64,000 bases of DNA from Syntrophales bacterium (GTDB lineage Bacteria; Desulfobacterota; Syntrophia; Syntrophales; UBA5619): the NCBI GenBank assembly GCA_023229765.1, contig JALNYO010000002.1, forward strand, positions 1-64,000, in the 5' to 3' direction. Shown in pieces: positions 51,004 to 59,057 of the stretch (position 1 is the stretch's first letter; each line of letters opens with the position of its first letter). The position numbers and the translations under genes are program-made. The notes under the pieces are model-generated. The model worked only from the letters and a program-made list of their open reading frames with translations, did no database searches and was not told the DNA's origin.

Positions 51004-52461
51004 TTATTTTTCTTTCTCGATCCCGCACAGGTACTTCGCTTTCTTCTGCTTCTGCTTCAGATTGATCAGCCGGGAAATCATGATCCGCTGGGCCTGGGGG
51101 GAGCCGGCGCCGTGCATGGATTCCGTCAGGTACCCGACAGCCGCCGTTCCCAGGGTGATGTTTTCGATAAGCCGCAGTATTCTCAGACGGTGCTCGGTGG
51201 GAACATCTTGTTTTGTTTTCAGATATTTGTCCACCCATTTGCCCACCACCGGCGAGTGGAGATCCTGAGCGGAGGGACAGGTTACCATCAGGCCGCCCGC
51301 GATGTCCTGGGAAAGTCTCGCTATTTCGTAAGGGAAACGCGTGACATTCTGCTTGTGGACGTTGGCCAGCAGAACATCGACGAGATATGTGCCAGACGGC
51401 TCTTTGTGCCCCTCCGCTGCGCAGGCAATGCAGCCGCAGAAAAGCGTTTCGTTCAAGTGATTCATCTCGACGATCTTGTCCTTTACATGGGAGGCCTTTT
51501 CCACGCCGTTGTACTCGGCAATGGTCTGGGTCGCCCCGATCAGCACATCGCCGACTCCTACCTTGCACGCGTAGCTCTGGCGATGGTAAGCGGCGAAATT
51601 TTCCACGAGCTGGGTGGTGAATTCATACTCCTTGTACATGAACACCCGCTCCCAGGGGACAAAAACCCTGTCGAAGACGACCAGCGCCTCGTGGCCTCCA
51701 TAATGCATGTTGCCCCGATCGAAGGTCATCCCCTCGAGCTTGCGGGTATCGCAGGACTGCCGCCCCATGATATAAGTGATACCGGCGGTGTCGCTGGGAA
51801 GCGCAAACGATACGGCATAATCCCTGTCTTCCTCCCGCATGGTGAGGGTGGGCATCACGATGATCTCGTGGGAGTTTACCGCGCCGGTCTGGTGGGTCTT
51901 GGCGCCGCTCACCACGATGCCGTCTTTCCTCTCTTCCACGACATGCAGGAACATATCCAGATCGGGCTGCTGCGAGGGGGCGAGCGCGCGGTCGCCCTTG
52001 GGGTCGGTCATTGCGCCGGTGCAGACCAGGTCGTTTTCCTGAACGTACTCCAGATACGCCAGGAAGCGTTTGTTGTAGGCAGTGCCATACCTCGCGTCGA
52101 GCGCGTAGGTGGTGATCGACAGGGCGTTCAGGGTATCCATGCCGACGCAGCGCTGAAAACAGCAGGCGGTGAGCGACCCCAAAAGACGCCCCATCTTGCT
52201 TTTTTTCACCAGGTCTTCGACGCTCTGGTGGATGTGGGTGAACCGGTTGATCCGGTTGCCGGTGAGGTGGGAAGTGGCCGTCATGATGTCTTCGCATTCG
52301 GGTTTGAGGGCGCTTTCGTAGGTGGCGGCGACGGCGTTCATAGACGGCCGGATGATGGGATCATCAACGGGGTTTTCGACCTTCTTGCCGAACATGTAAA
52401 CGTTCAACTTCAGTTTTCTGAGACTCTCCTCGTATTGACTTGCATTCATCATTTTGCCCAT
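51004..52461 (-). CDS. abfD: 4-hydroxybutyryl-CoA dehydratase / vinylacetyl-CoA isomerase family protein
   Basis: This 485-residue flavoprotein is of the HpaB/AbfD superfamily (the C. aminobutyricum enzyme has about 490). AbfD uses FAD and a [4Fe-4S] cluster with ligands reported as Cys99, Cys103, His292 and Cys299. Here Cys101 and Cys105 (CFQRC) and His293 and Cys299 (YHRQSYACK) stand at matching places, with one residue less between the last pair. The reaction interconverts 4-hydroxybutyryl-CoA and crotonyl-CoA. GGGAGG precedes ATG 52461. The small Cys-rich gene follows. A different acyl-CoA substrate is possible. Confidence 0.87.
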   Translation of the reverse strand: MGKMMNASQYEESLRKLKLNVYMFGKKVENPVDDPIIRPSMNAVAATYESALKPECEDIMTATSHLTGNRINRFTHIHQSVEDLVKKSKMGRLLGSLTACCFQRCVGMDTLNALSITTYALDARYGTAYNKRFLAYLEYVQENDLVCTGAMTDPKGDRALAPSQQPDLDMFLHVVEERKDGIVVSGAKTHQTGAVNSHEIIVMPTLTMREEDRDYAVSFALPSDTAGITYIMGRQSCDTRKLEGMTFDRGNMHYGGHEALVVFDRVFVPWERVFMYKEYEFTTQLVENFAAYHRQSYACKVGVGDVLIGATQTIAEYNGVEKASHVKDKIVEMNHLNETLFCGCIACAAEGHKEPSGTYLVDVLLANVHKQNVTRFPYEIARLSQDIAGGLMVTCPSAQDLHSPVVGKWVDKYLKTKQDVPTEHRLRILRLIENITLGTAAVGYLTESMHGAGSPQAQRIMISRLINLKQKQKKAKYLCGIEKEK

Positions 52462-52667
52462 ATTATCCTCCCTGCGCTGATTTATGAGTGATTATCGATG
52501 AAGATATTCGTTACGCAACAGTTTATTCAAGATTATCGTCAACCGGAGATAAAATTTCAGACCAGCGAATGTTCTTACGCGCGCCGTTTTCCAATTTGCA
52601 CCATAACCAGTTATTCATCGGCGCGGAAGGTCTTGCGAGGGCGAACAGCGCCCGGTGAAAAAGGACT

Positions 52668-53654
52668 TCAGAAACGGGAGCTGATGGCGTATGTCGCAGC
52701 CGAGATCAGGGCGGCGCAGGGGATCGTTAAAAGCCACGCCCAGAGGATTTGGCCCGCCACTCCCCAGCGCACGGCGGTTAAGCGGCGCAGGGAGCCCACC
52801 CCCATAATCGAGCCGGTGATCGTATGCGTGGTGCTCACCGGAATGCCGAGGCTCGAAGCGAGAAAAAGACTGACCGCCGCGCCGGATTCGGCGCAAAAAC
52901 CGTCAACTGGCTTCAGCTTGGCGACCTTCTGCCCCATGGTCTTGACTATCCGCCAGCCGCCGGACATAGTGCCGAGGGCTATGGCCCCGTGACAGGAAAG
53001 GACGACCCAGAGGGGGATATAAAACTTGTCTCCCAGCATCCCGGCGCTGAAGAGCAGACCGGCGATAATTCCCATGGTTTTCTGGGCGTCGTTGCCGCCG
53101 TGCCCTAAACTGTACAACGCCGCCGAAAGAAGCTGTCCTTTCCGGAAGATATGATCAACCTGGGAAGGCGCCTTCCTCCGGAAAATCCAGTGGACGGCGC
53201 TGCCAAAAACAAGGCCCAGAATAAGGCCAAGAAAGGGAGAGATAAAGATAAAGGCAACGGTTGTAAGAATCCCCTTCCACAAAAGAGCGCTTGTGCCCGA
53301 TTTTACCAGCGCCGCGCCGATCATACCCCCCATGAGGGCGTGGGAAGAACTCGTCGGCAGCCCCACGCGCCAGGTAATGAGATCCCAGGCGCAGGCGCCG
53401 ATGAGGGTGGCGAAGATAATATGGGAATCCATAATGGCGATATCGACAATTCCCTTGCCGATCGTCCCGGCGACATGCAAACCGAAGAAAAGGAAGGCGA
53501 CGAAATTAAAAAAGGCGGCCCACATAACAGCCTGCCGCGGTGTCAGAACTCGCGTCGAAACAATCGTGGCGATTGAGTTTGCGGAATCATGAAATCCGTT
53601 TAGAAAATCAAATCCCAGCGCCAGGGCGATCAGAAGCAGAAGACTCCAATCCAT
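52668..53654 (-). CDS. PiT-family inorganic phosphate transporter
   Basis: The 328-residue membrane protein has the two PiT signatures: GFDFLNGFHDSANSIATIVS near the N-terminus and YSLGHGGNDAQKTMGIIAG in the middle. About ten helices are present. It carries phosphate with H+ or Na+. ATG 53654 is preferred, with AGGGGTG upstream; GTG 53660 would overlap the DUF47 stop. The preceding gene encodes the usual DUF47 partner, so the pair forms a PiT/Pit-accessory operon. Confidence 0.93.
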   Translation of the reverse strand: MDWSLLLLIALALGFDFLNGFHDSANSIATIVSTRVLTPRQAVMWAAFFNFVAFLFFGLHVAGTIGKGIVDIAIMDSHIIFATLIGACAWDLITWRVGLPTSSSHALMGGMIGAALVKSGTSALLWKGILTTVAFIFISPFLGLILGLVFGSAVHWIFRRKAPSQVDHIFRKGQLLSAALYSLGHGGNDAQKTMGIIAGLLFSAGMLGDKFYIPLWVVLSCHGAIALGTMSGGWRIVKTMGQKVAKLKPVDGFCAESGAAVSLFLASSLGIPVSTTHTITGSIMGVGSLRRLTAVRWGVAGQILWAWLLTIPCAALISAATYAISSRF

Positions 53655-53656
53655 TA

Positions 53657-54286
53657 TCACCCCTGTTTAATCAGAATGGAGGCGGCAATATTTGCCACAT
53701 CCTCGCACTTGTCCAGCACAGTTTCCGCTTCCATGTAAATGTCTTTCCATTTGATGACATGCATGGGATCGCTGGCATTCTCGAAAAGTTTGCTGAGAAC
53801 CTCATCCCGTAACTGGTCGCCGAGATTCTCCAGCCGGTTTACCTCGATGCAGCAGGTTGAAATCTTGGTTGACTGCTTCAAATCCCGCAGGCCTCGCACC
53901 GCGTTGGCAAGGTTGTCAACCGACCTCTCGATCAGCTCGGCAAATCTCATCAGATCTTCACTTTTTACGTCGTTGAGCTTGTAGAGAAGCATACGGTTGG
54001 TCATAGCCTGGATCAGATCAATCACGCTGTCAAATTCATGGGCCAGCGAGTAGATGTCTTCACGGTCAAAAGGGGTGACAAAAGTCCGGTTCAGGCGGTC
54101 GATGATTTCATGCGTTACCTCATCGCAGTTCTCTTCGATGCAGTGCATCTTCTCGATTGCCTGATGGTCAAAGGTTCCGGCCGTAGCAAAATTACTGAAA
54201 CAACGGGCAGCATCTATGGCATGGGCGGCCATCTGATCGAACAGACCGAAAAACAGGTATTCTTTGGGAAGCAGGCTGAATTTCAT
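53657..54286 (-). CDS. DUF47 (PhoU-like) phosphate transport accessory protein
   Basis: The 209-residue all-helical protein has the PhoU-like three-helix repeat arrangement typical of DUF47 proteins, with EENCDEVTHEIIDRLNRTFV, then TPFDREDIYSLAHEFDSVID as the best-conserved stretch. It is translated just before the PiT gene. In other bacteria such proteins modulate low-affinity phosphate transport. Confidence 0.92.
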   Translation of the reverse strand: MKFSLLPKEYLFFGLFDQMAAHAIDAARCFSNFATAGTFDHQAIEKMHCIEENCDEVTHEIIDRLNRTFVTPFDREDIYSLAHEFDSVIDLIQAMTNRMLLYKLNDVKSEDLMRFAELIERSVDNLANAVRGLRDLKQSTKISTCCIEVNRLENLGDQLRDEVLSKLFENASDPMHVIKWKDIYMEAETVLDKCEDVANIAASILIKQG

Positions 54287-54409
54287 CTATTTTCACCTAA
54301 TTTTAATAAAGGCTAAAGTAAAAGGGCAAAGACTCCTTCCTCTTTCCGCGGCCCTGTATAGATGATTTTTCTTCGTGAGGCAAGAACAAAATCATCTTGT
54401 TTTTTCCCA

Positions 54410-56143
54410 TCAGGCGTCTGCAAAAATCGCAACGTGACGAAAGAGATTCACGTCAACAAGTCCCCGGTCGGTCAAGCGGAGTTCCGGGATAACCGGCAGG
54501 GCAAGGAAGGAAAGGGCCATAAACGGCTCGGGAAGCCCCGACCCCAGTTCGTGGGCCGCGCGGCGCAGCTCCTGCCAGCTTGCGGCAACCTCGGCAAGCG
54601 GAGCATTTGCCATAAGCCCGGCTATCGGCAGCGCCAGACTGGCCAGAACCTGCCCCTGGCAGACGGCAGTCATGCCGCCATTCATTTTTTCTATCGCCTT
54701 GACGGCCGCGAACATCTCTTCGTCGTCGCAGCCGACAACGATTATGTTGTGGGAATCATGGGCAACCGATGAGGCAAGCGCCCCTCTTTTCAGGCCAAAG
54801 CCGCTGACAAAGCCGATTCCGATATTGCCCGTGCGCTGATGCCTTTCAAAGACGGCCAGCTTGAGGATATCCCGGTCGACATCGGAAACGACTGTCCTGC
54901 CTGCAATTTTCGGAGCGACGGTTAGCTGTTTTGTCAATATCTGCTCCGGAACCAGACCGATCACCCTGATTTTGCCCTCTGCCTCCGGAACGGCAAGGGC
55001 GCCCGGTGCAAACGGCCGGATATTTATCCGGCCCATCTTCCCCGGCTGAGCCTTAGCGGCCGTCGCTGTTGTTTCGACCGGCAATCCCCCCTGAGCAAAT
55101 ACGATCCGTCCTTCCTTGATGACGCTGCGAATGCAAAGGGGCGCAAGCGACGAAAGGATCAGCAGATCGGCTTTGTATCCCGGGGCAACGGCGCCGACGT
55201 CGCGCCTGCCGAAGTAACGGGCCGTGTTGCAGGTAACCATCCGAATCGCAGAAACAGGATCCAGCCCCTCTTCCACCGCCAGGTTGACAAGGTGGTCGAG
55301 GTGACCCTGCGCGAGCAGATCATGGGGATGCAGATCATCGGTAGCAAGGGAAAAATGGCAAATGTTATCTTTATTTACGAGGGGCAGCAGGGTCTTGAGA
55401 TTCTTCGCCAGCGTCCCCTGACGGATCATGATGTGCATCCCCAGCCGCAGTTTCTCGCGCGCCTCGGCAAGATCGCTGCACTCGTGATCGGAGTGGATGC
55501 CGGCGGCTATGTAGGCGTTCAGGTCCCGGCCGGAAAGAAGCGGGGCATGGCCGTCGCAGACGGCGCCGCTAAAGGCAATCAATTTTTCCAGCGCCTCATT
55601 GTCCCCATTTATGACCCCCGGATAATTCATCATCTCGGCCAGGCCAAGCACCCGCTTATGCCGACGCAACGTTTGCAGAGCGGCGACAGAAAGAACGGCC
55701 CCGGACGTCTCCAGGCCGGTCGCCGGGACGCAGGAGGGAAGCATGAAATAGATATCGACGGGAAGACGCCGCGCGGCATCCATCAGGAACCGTATCCCCT
55801 CAATTCCCATAACATTGGCTATTTCATGGGGATCGGCCATAATCGCCGTCGTCCCATGTTTTATAACGGCCTTCGCCAGCTCCTGCGGGGAAAGCATCGT
55901 GCTTTCCAGATGCATGTGGGCGTCGATAAATCCCGGCGCGATATAACAGCCGGTTGCGTCAATCACCCGGGCGCCTTCGTAGCTGCCAACACCGGCGATG
56001 ATGCCGTCATACAACGCGACATCGGCAGTTATGATCTCGCCGGAAAATACATTGACAACCCGCCCCCCTTTCAGAACGAGTTCCGGTTCTTTAAGTCCAC
56101 GAGCCACGCCAATCAGATTTTTCAACCGTTCGCGCTTTCTCAT
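54410..56143 (-). CDS. ade: Adenine deaminase
   Basis: The 577-residue amidohydrolase converts adenine to hypoxanthine and ammonia. Motifs are APGFIDAHMHLESTMLSPQE with the HxH metal pair, MADPHEIANVMG, GHAPLLSGRDLNAYI and SDHECSDLAEAREKL, and the FSLATDDLHPHDLL region. Length and C-terminal domain are those of Ade. It is separated by 24 bp from the helicase gene upstream and read in the same direction. It serves purine salvage. Confidence 0.94.
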   Translation of the reverse strand: MRKRERLKNLIGVARGLKEPELVLKGGRVVNVFSGEIITADVALYDGIIAGVGSYEGARVIDATGCYIAPGFIDAHMHLESTMLSPQELAKAVIKHGTTAIMADPHEIANVMGIEGIRFLMDAARRLPVDIYFMLPSCVPATGLETSGAVLSVAALQTLRRHKRVLGLAEMMNYPGVINGDNEALEKLIAFSGAVCDGHAPLLSGRDLNAYIAAGIHSDHECSDLAEAREKLRLGMHIMIRQGTLAKNLKTLLPLVNKDNICHFSLATDDLHPHDLLAQGHLDHLVNLAVEEGLDPVSAIRMVTCNTARYFGRRDVGAVAPGYKADLLILSSLAPLCIRSVIKEGRIVFAQGGLPVETTATAAKAQPGKMGRINIRPFAPGALAVPEAEGKIRVIGLVPEQILTKQLTVAPKIAGRTVVSDVDRDILKLAVFERHQRTGNIGIGFVSGFGLKRGALASSVAHDSHNIIVVGCDDEEMFAAVKAIEKMNGGMTAVCQGQVLASLALPIAGLMANAPLAEVAASWQELRRAAHELGSGLPEPFMALSFLALPVIPELRLTDRGLVDVNLFRHVAIFADA

Positions 56144-56167
56144 CGCACCCCGTATCGTTTATCCGGC

Positions 56168-57862
56168 CTAAGCCCTGGCCATCGTAAATGACTGTTTGCG
56201 GATCGAGTAGCGGCCCGCGTTCGCCAGCACCTTGCCGACAAACTGCTCGGGCACATCTACCAGCGTATGATCGTACTGGATGTAAATCTTGCCGAGTTGC
56301 GAGCCGGGGATATCGGCCTGATAGGAAAGCGCGCCCACCACATCCGCCGGGCGGATGCCGTGCGTCTTGCCGATGTTCATCGAAAGGCTCACCATCCCCG
56401 CTTCCCGGGAAACCTTTTTGTCTTCCCGCGGCAGCGTTGTCCGCGACCCGCTCCGGGAATCCGCATGGTCGGCCGGGCGCTCTCGCCGCAACGGGGTTCT
56501 CCGGCCAGGCCTGTCGGCGCCGGAGCGCTCCCGGGAAATTTCAATAACTTCCGCAACCGGAGCCACCGGACGCATCTTTTCATCGGCCCGGGCAATCTTG
56601 ATGGCAACCGCGGCCAAATCAAACACGTCGGCGCCTTCCGCCACGAGCTTCTCGACAATCATGCGTTCCTGCTTGCAGCGGCCGCGCTTCAGCCAGAACA
56701 ACAATTTTTCAACAAGCTCACCCTGGCGGCGGGCCATAATTTCTTCGACGCCGGGCAATGTTGATTTTATCAGCGTCTGATGGATAAAAGCCTCCACATT
56801 GTGCAGTCGGCGCTTCTCCGCGGGCGTTACCAGCGTAATGGCAATGCCCGTGTGGCCGGCGCGGCCCGTGCGACCGACTCGATGGATATAAATCTCGGGA
56901 TCTTCGGACAAATCGTAGTTAAAAACATGGGAAATGCCTTCAATATCAAGCCCGCGCGCGGCAACGTCAGTCGCCACCAGCACCTTGATCTGGCCGGCGC
57001 GGAAGCGGTTCAGCGTGCTCTCGCGGGATTCCTGGCTCAAATCGCCGTTCAGGGCCTCGGAGGCAAACCCGCGATTGGTCAGCTCCGCCGCCAGATCGCG
57101 AGTCCCAAGTTTCGTGCGGGCAAAAATCAGGGCGGAGGTTATCTCTTCCACCTCAAAAAGGCGGGTGAGCGCGGCGGTCTTGTCGGAGTGATTCACCATG
57201 TAATAGCGCTGCTCGATGGCGGCAACCGTCATCTGTTCGCGCCCGATCGTCACCGCTTGCGGCTCGCGCATGTACTTCTTGGCAAGCTTGCGGATAGGGG
57301 CAGGCAAAGTAGCCGAGAACAAAGACGTCTGGCGTTCAGCCGGCATGGCGGACAGCAGGGCCTCGATATCTTCAATAAATCCCATCGAAAGCATTTCATC
57401 GGCTTCATCGAGAACGACGGTACGGACCTCGCTCAGGTTAAGGGCGCCGCGATTGAGAAGATCCAAAAGTCGGCCGGGCGTCCCGACGACAACATCAACA
57501 CCACGTTTTAATTGGCTTAACTGACGCTCATAAGAGGCGCCGCCGTAAATAGCAACAACCCGCACCTTGCAGAACTGCCCGAGACCGGTCATGGCCTCTG
57601 CCACCTGCAGGGCCAGTTCGCGGGTCGGCGCCACAACAAGGGCCTGCGGGAGGCGACTGCCTGTCTGTAAATTGTTCAGGATGGGGAGTGCAAAGGCAGC
57701 GGTTTTGCCGGTGCCGGTCTGCGCCTGGCCGATAGCATCAATGCCGGCAAGCATGAGCGGTATGATCCCCGACTGAATGGGGGTAGGCTCGGTATAGCCA
57801 AGCGCGGAAACCGCCTGCGTAAGCTCGGGGCGCAGGTGTAGATCAATAAATTGTGAAGTCAT
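56168..57862 (-). CDS. DEAD-box ATP-dependent RNA helicase with DbpA-type RNA-binding domain
   Basis: The 564-residue helicase has all core motifs: Q motif TEPTPIQ, AQTGTGKT, PTRELALQ, TPGRLLD, LDEADEM, SAT, ARGLDIEGI and HRVGRTGRAG. After a charged, Arg-rich linker (about 445-480) there is a C-terminal DbpA-type RNA-binding domain (MVSLSMNIGKTHGIRPADVV). This DeaD/CsdA-like architecture acts in ribosome assembly, mRNA turnover or cold adaptation. A leader terminator-like hairpin lies upstream at 58002-58033. Confidence 0.94.
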   Translation of the reverse strand: MTSQFIDLHLRPELTQAVSALGYTEPTPIQSGIIPLMLAGIDAIGQAQTGTGKTAAFALPILNNLQTGSRLPQALVVAPTRELALQVAEAMTGLGQFCKVRVVAIYGGASYERQLSQLKRGVDVVVGTPGRLLDLLNRGALNLSEVRTVVLDEADEMLSMGFIEDIEALLSAMPAERQTSLFSATLPAPIRKLAKKYMREPQAVTIGREQMTVAAIEQRYYMVNHSDKTAALTRLFEVEEITSALIFARTKLGTRDLAAELTNRGFASEALNGDLSQESRESTLNRFRAGQIKVLVATDVAARGLDIEGISHVFNYDLSEDPEIYIHRVGRTGRAGHTGIAITLVTPAEKRRLHNVEAFIHQTLIKSTLPGVEEIMARRQGELVEKLLFWLKRGRCKQERMIVEKLVAEGADVFDLAAVAIKIARADEKMRPVAPVAEVIEISRERSGADRPGRRTPLRRERPADHADSRSGSRTTLPREDKKVSREAGMVSLSMNIGKTHGIRPADVVGALSYQADIPGSQLGKIYIQYDHTLVDVPEQFVGKVLANAGRYSIRKQSFTMARA

Positions 57863-58405
57863 TTTCTTCCTTTCGTCTTGTTGTCCAGAATTACCAGGTT
57901 CGACATCCCGGATAATACTGGATGGTTACGAGACTCTTGTTTCAATGACTCCGCAATGCTCTTGCCAACACCAGGCCTTCCTCGCGGAAGAAACCCGCCC
58001 AACAAAAATGCCCGACCGTCGGAGCGCCGGGCAAAACCTCGGAATTTTTAAAACAACGTCCCAATGCAATGGATCTTCTACTATGCCGGATCTTCAAAAA
58101 ACCACTCCGACGAGCGGATGTATATGAGGAATGCCCCTGTTTGTCAAGGGAATTGTTCTTAATTATTGAAAAAGCCCTGTACTCAGGTGATTAACTCATT
58201 CGTACCGCAAATGCAGATACCGCCCCTTTTCCAGTAGACAATTTAGCCATAGCCGGCGCTCGCACGCAAATCCGGATTAAATAATCCTTATTCCACGTCA
58301 CAATGCTAACTTACATTTTTCTTGAGTATTCTTAAAAGAGGCGGCTCCTGCCTGTTGATCCTAATGATTACCGAGCGGCCAGAACTATATAAGCGTTTAC
58401 TTTCC
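57863..58405. other. Helicase leader and spacer region
   Basis: This 543-bp non-coding stretch separates the helicase from the small HMA-like gene. It contains the terminator-like hairpin at 58002-58033. Nothing else could be recognised; the forward 118-codon frame that enters it at 58322 is antisense to the HMA-like gene. Confidence 0.5.
58002..58033 (-). terminator. Rho-independent terminator or attenuator upstream of the helicase
   Basis: On the minus strand TGCCCG and CGGGCA form a stem around a 13-nt loop, followed directly by ATTTTTG. It lies about 140 bp before the helicase start and on the same strand. It may end the upstream HMA-like transcript or act as an attenuator in the helicase leader. 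Confidence 0.5.
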
Positions 58406-58570
58406 TTAGGGAGGACCTTCTATCGTTTGCTTCGCACTATATCCGCGATTCTTCAGCGCTTCCACAACAGCGGGGGTAGAAGTCTTTGCATCATCAATGA
58501 TAATGTTCACAGCATCACCACCGGGAAAAGTCACCTTGGCCACACCCTCTACTGTCTTGAGGATAGCCAT
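58406..58570 (-). CDS. 54-residue HMA-fold-like protein lacking the CxxC motif
   Basis: The frame reads MAILKTVEGVAKVTFPGGDA, then VNIIIDDAKTSTPAVVEALK and NRGYSAKQTIEGPP. The pattern of VxGVxxV, a VxIxxD strand, VxxALxxxGY and a final strand is that of heavy-metal-associated domains. The metal-binding MxCxxC loop is absent: the FPGGD loop has no cysteine. It may bind another ligand or be a chaperone-like partner. AGGAG directly abuts ATG 58570, an unusual spacing. The length and clean stop (TAA 58406-58408) support a real gene. Confidence 0.6.
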   Translation of the reverse strand: MAILKTVEGVAKVTFPGGDAVNIIIDDAKTSTPAVVEALKNRGYSAKQTIEGPP

Positions 58571-59057
58571 CTCCTTTTAACATTCAAACTTTACGAGTGG
58601 GCTATATCAAATATCCAGAGTCACTTTATGGCACTACAAAACACTTTTCCGCCCCACTGTCAACGTAAATCACTGTAATCACTCATTGCAAAATCTGAAA
58701 AAACCGAAAAATGGCTCGTTTTTAAAAATTTCGTCATGAATTTGGGTTAGCCGTGGGGAAGGGAGAGGAAAGCAAAAATCGCTTGCTAAAGCCACGGCGA
58801 CAGGTGTAGAATGCCGCCGAGATTCGGGAAGCGGTGTTTTCAGGAACATGTTAACCCTCGTCCAACCAGAATTTTCCGGAATTGCGGACAATTTTGAATC
58901 CTCCTTTTCGCCTCTTCGTCCGTTCTCCGGCACAACTTCGTTTTAGAAAACAGGCAGTTTCATTGACAATAAATCCGCACGGAGAGCGCGTCCCTCGGGG
59001 TCGGCCTTTACTTGCGCCAGTCTTCGTGCCCCGCCTTGATACAGGGAGGTAGATGCG
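58571..59057. other. Intergenic region before the secreted propeller protein
   Basis: These 487 bases lie between divergent genes. A GGGAGG ribosome binding site is at about 59044-59049. No promoter could be assigned. Short frames (for example 58679-58933, minus) have no recognisable content. Confidence 0.4.

Noticed and set aside
51002..51568. N-terminal part of a 274-codon frame ending at 50744
   Set aside because: The part above 51001 is antiphase to the dehydratase-like gene; only the 85 residues from GTG 51001 look real.
58322..58678. Plus-strand 118-codon ORF
   Set aside because: The minus strand encodes a 54-residue HMA-like protein here; the plus-strand product has no recognisable pattern.
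58750..58840. Possible cyclic-di-GMP (GEMM) riboswitch before the secreted protein
   Set aside because: A TAAAGCCACGG segment recalls part of the motif, but the GNRA tetraloop-receptor and first stem are missing.
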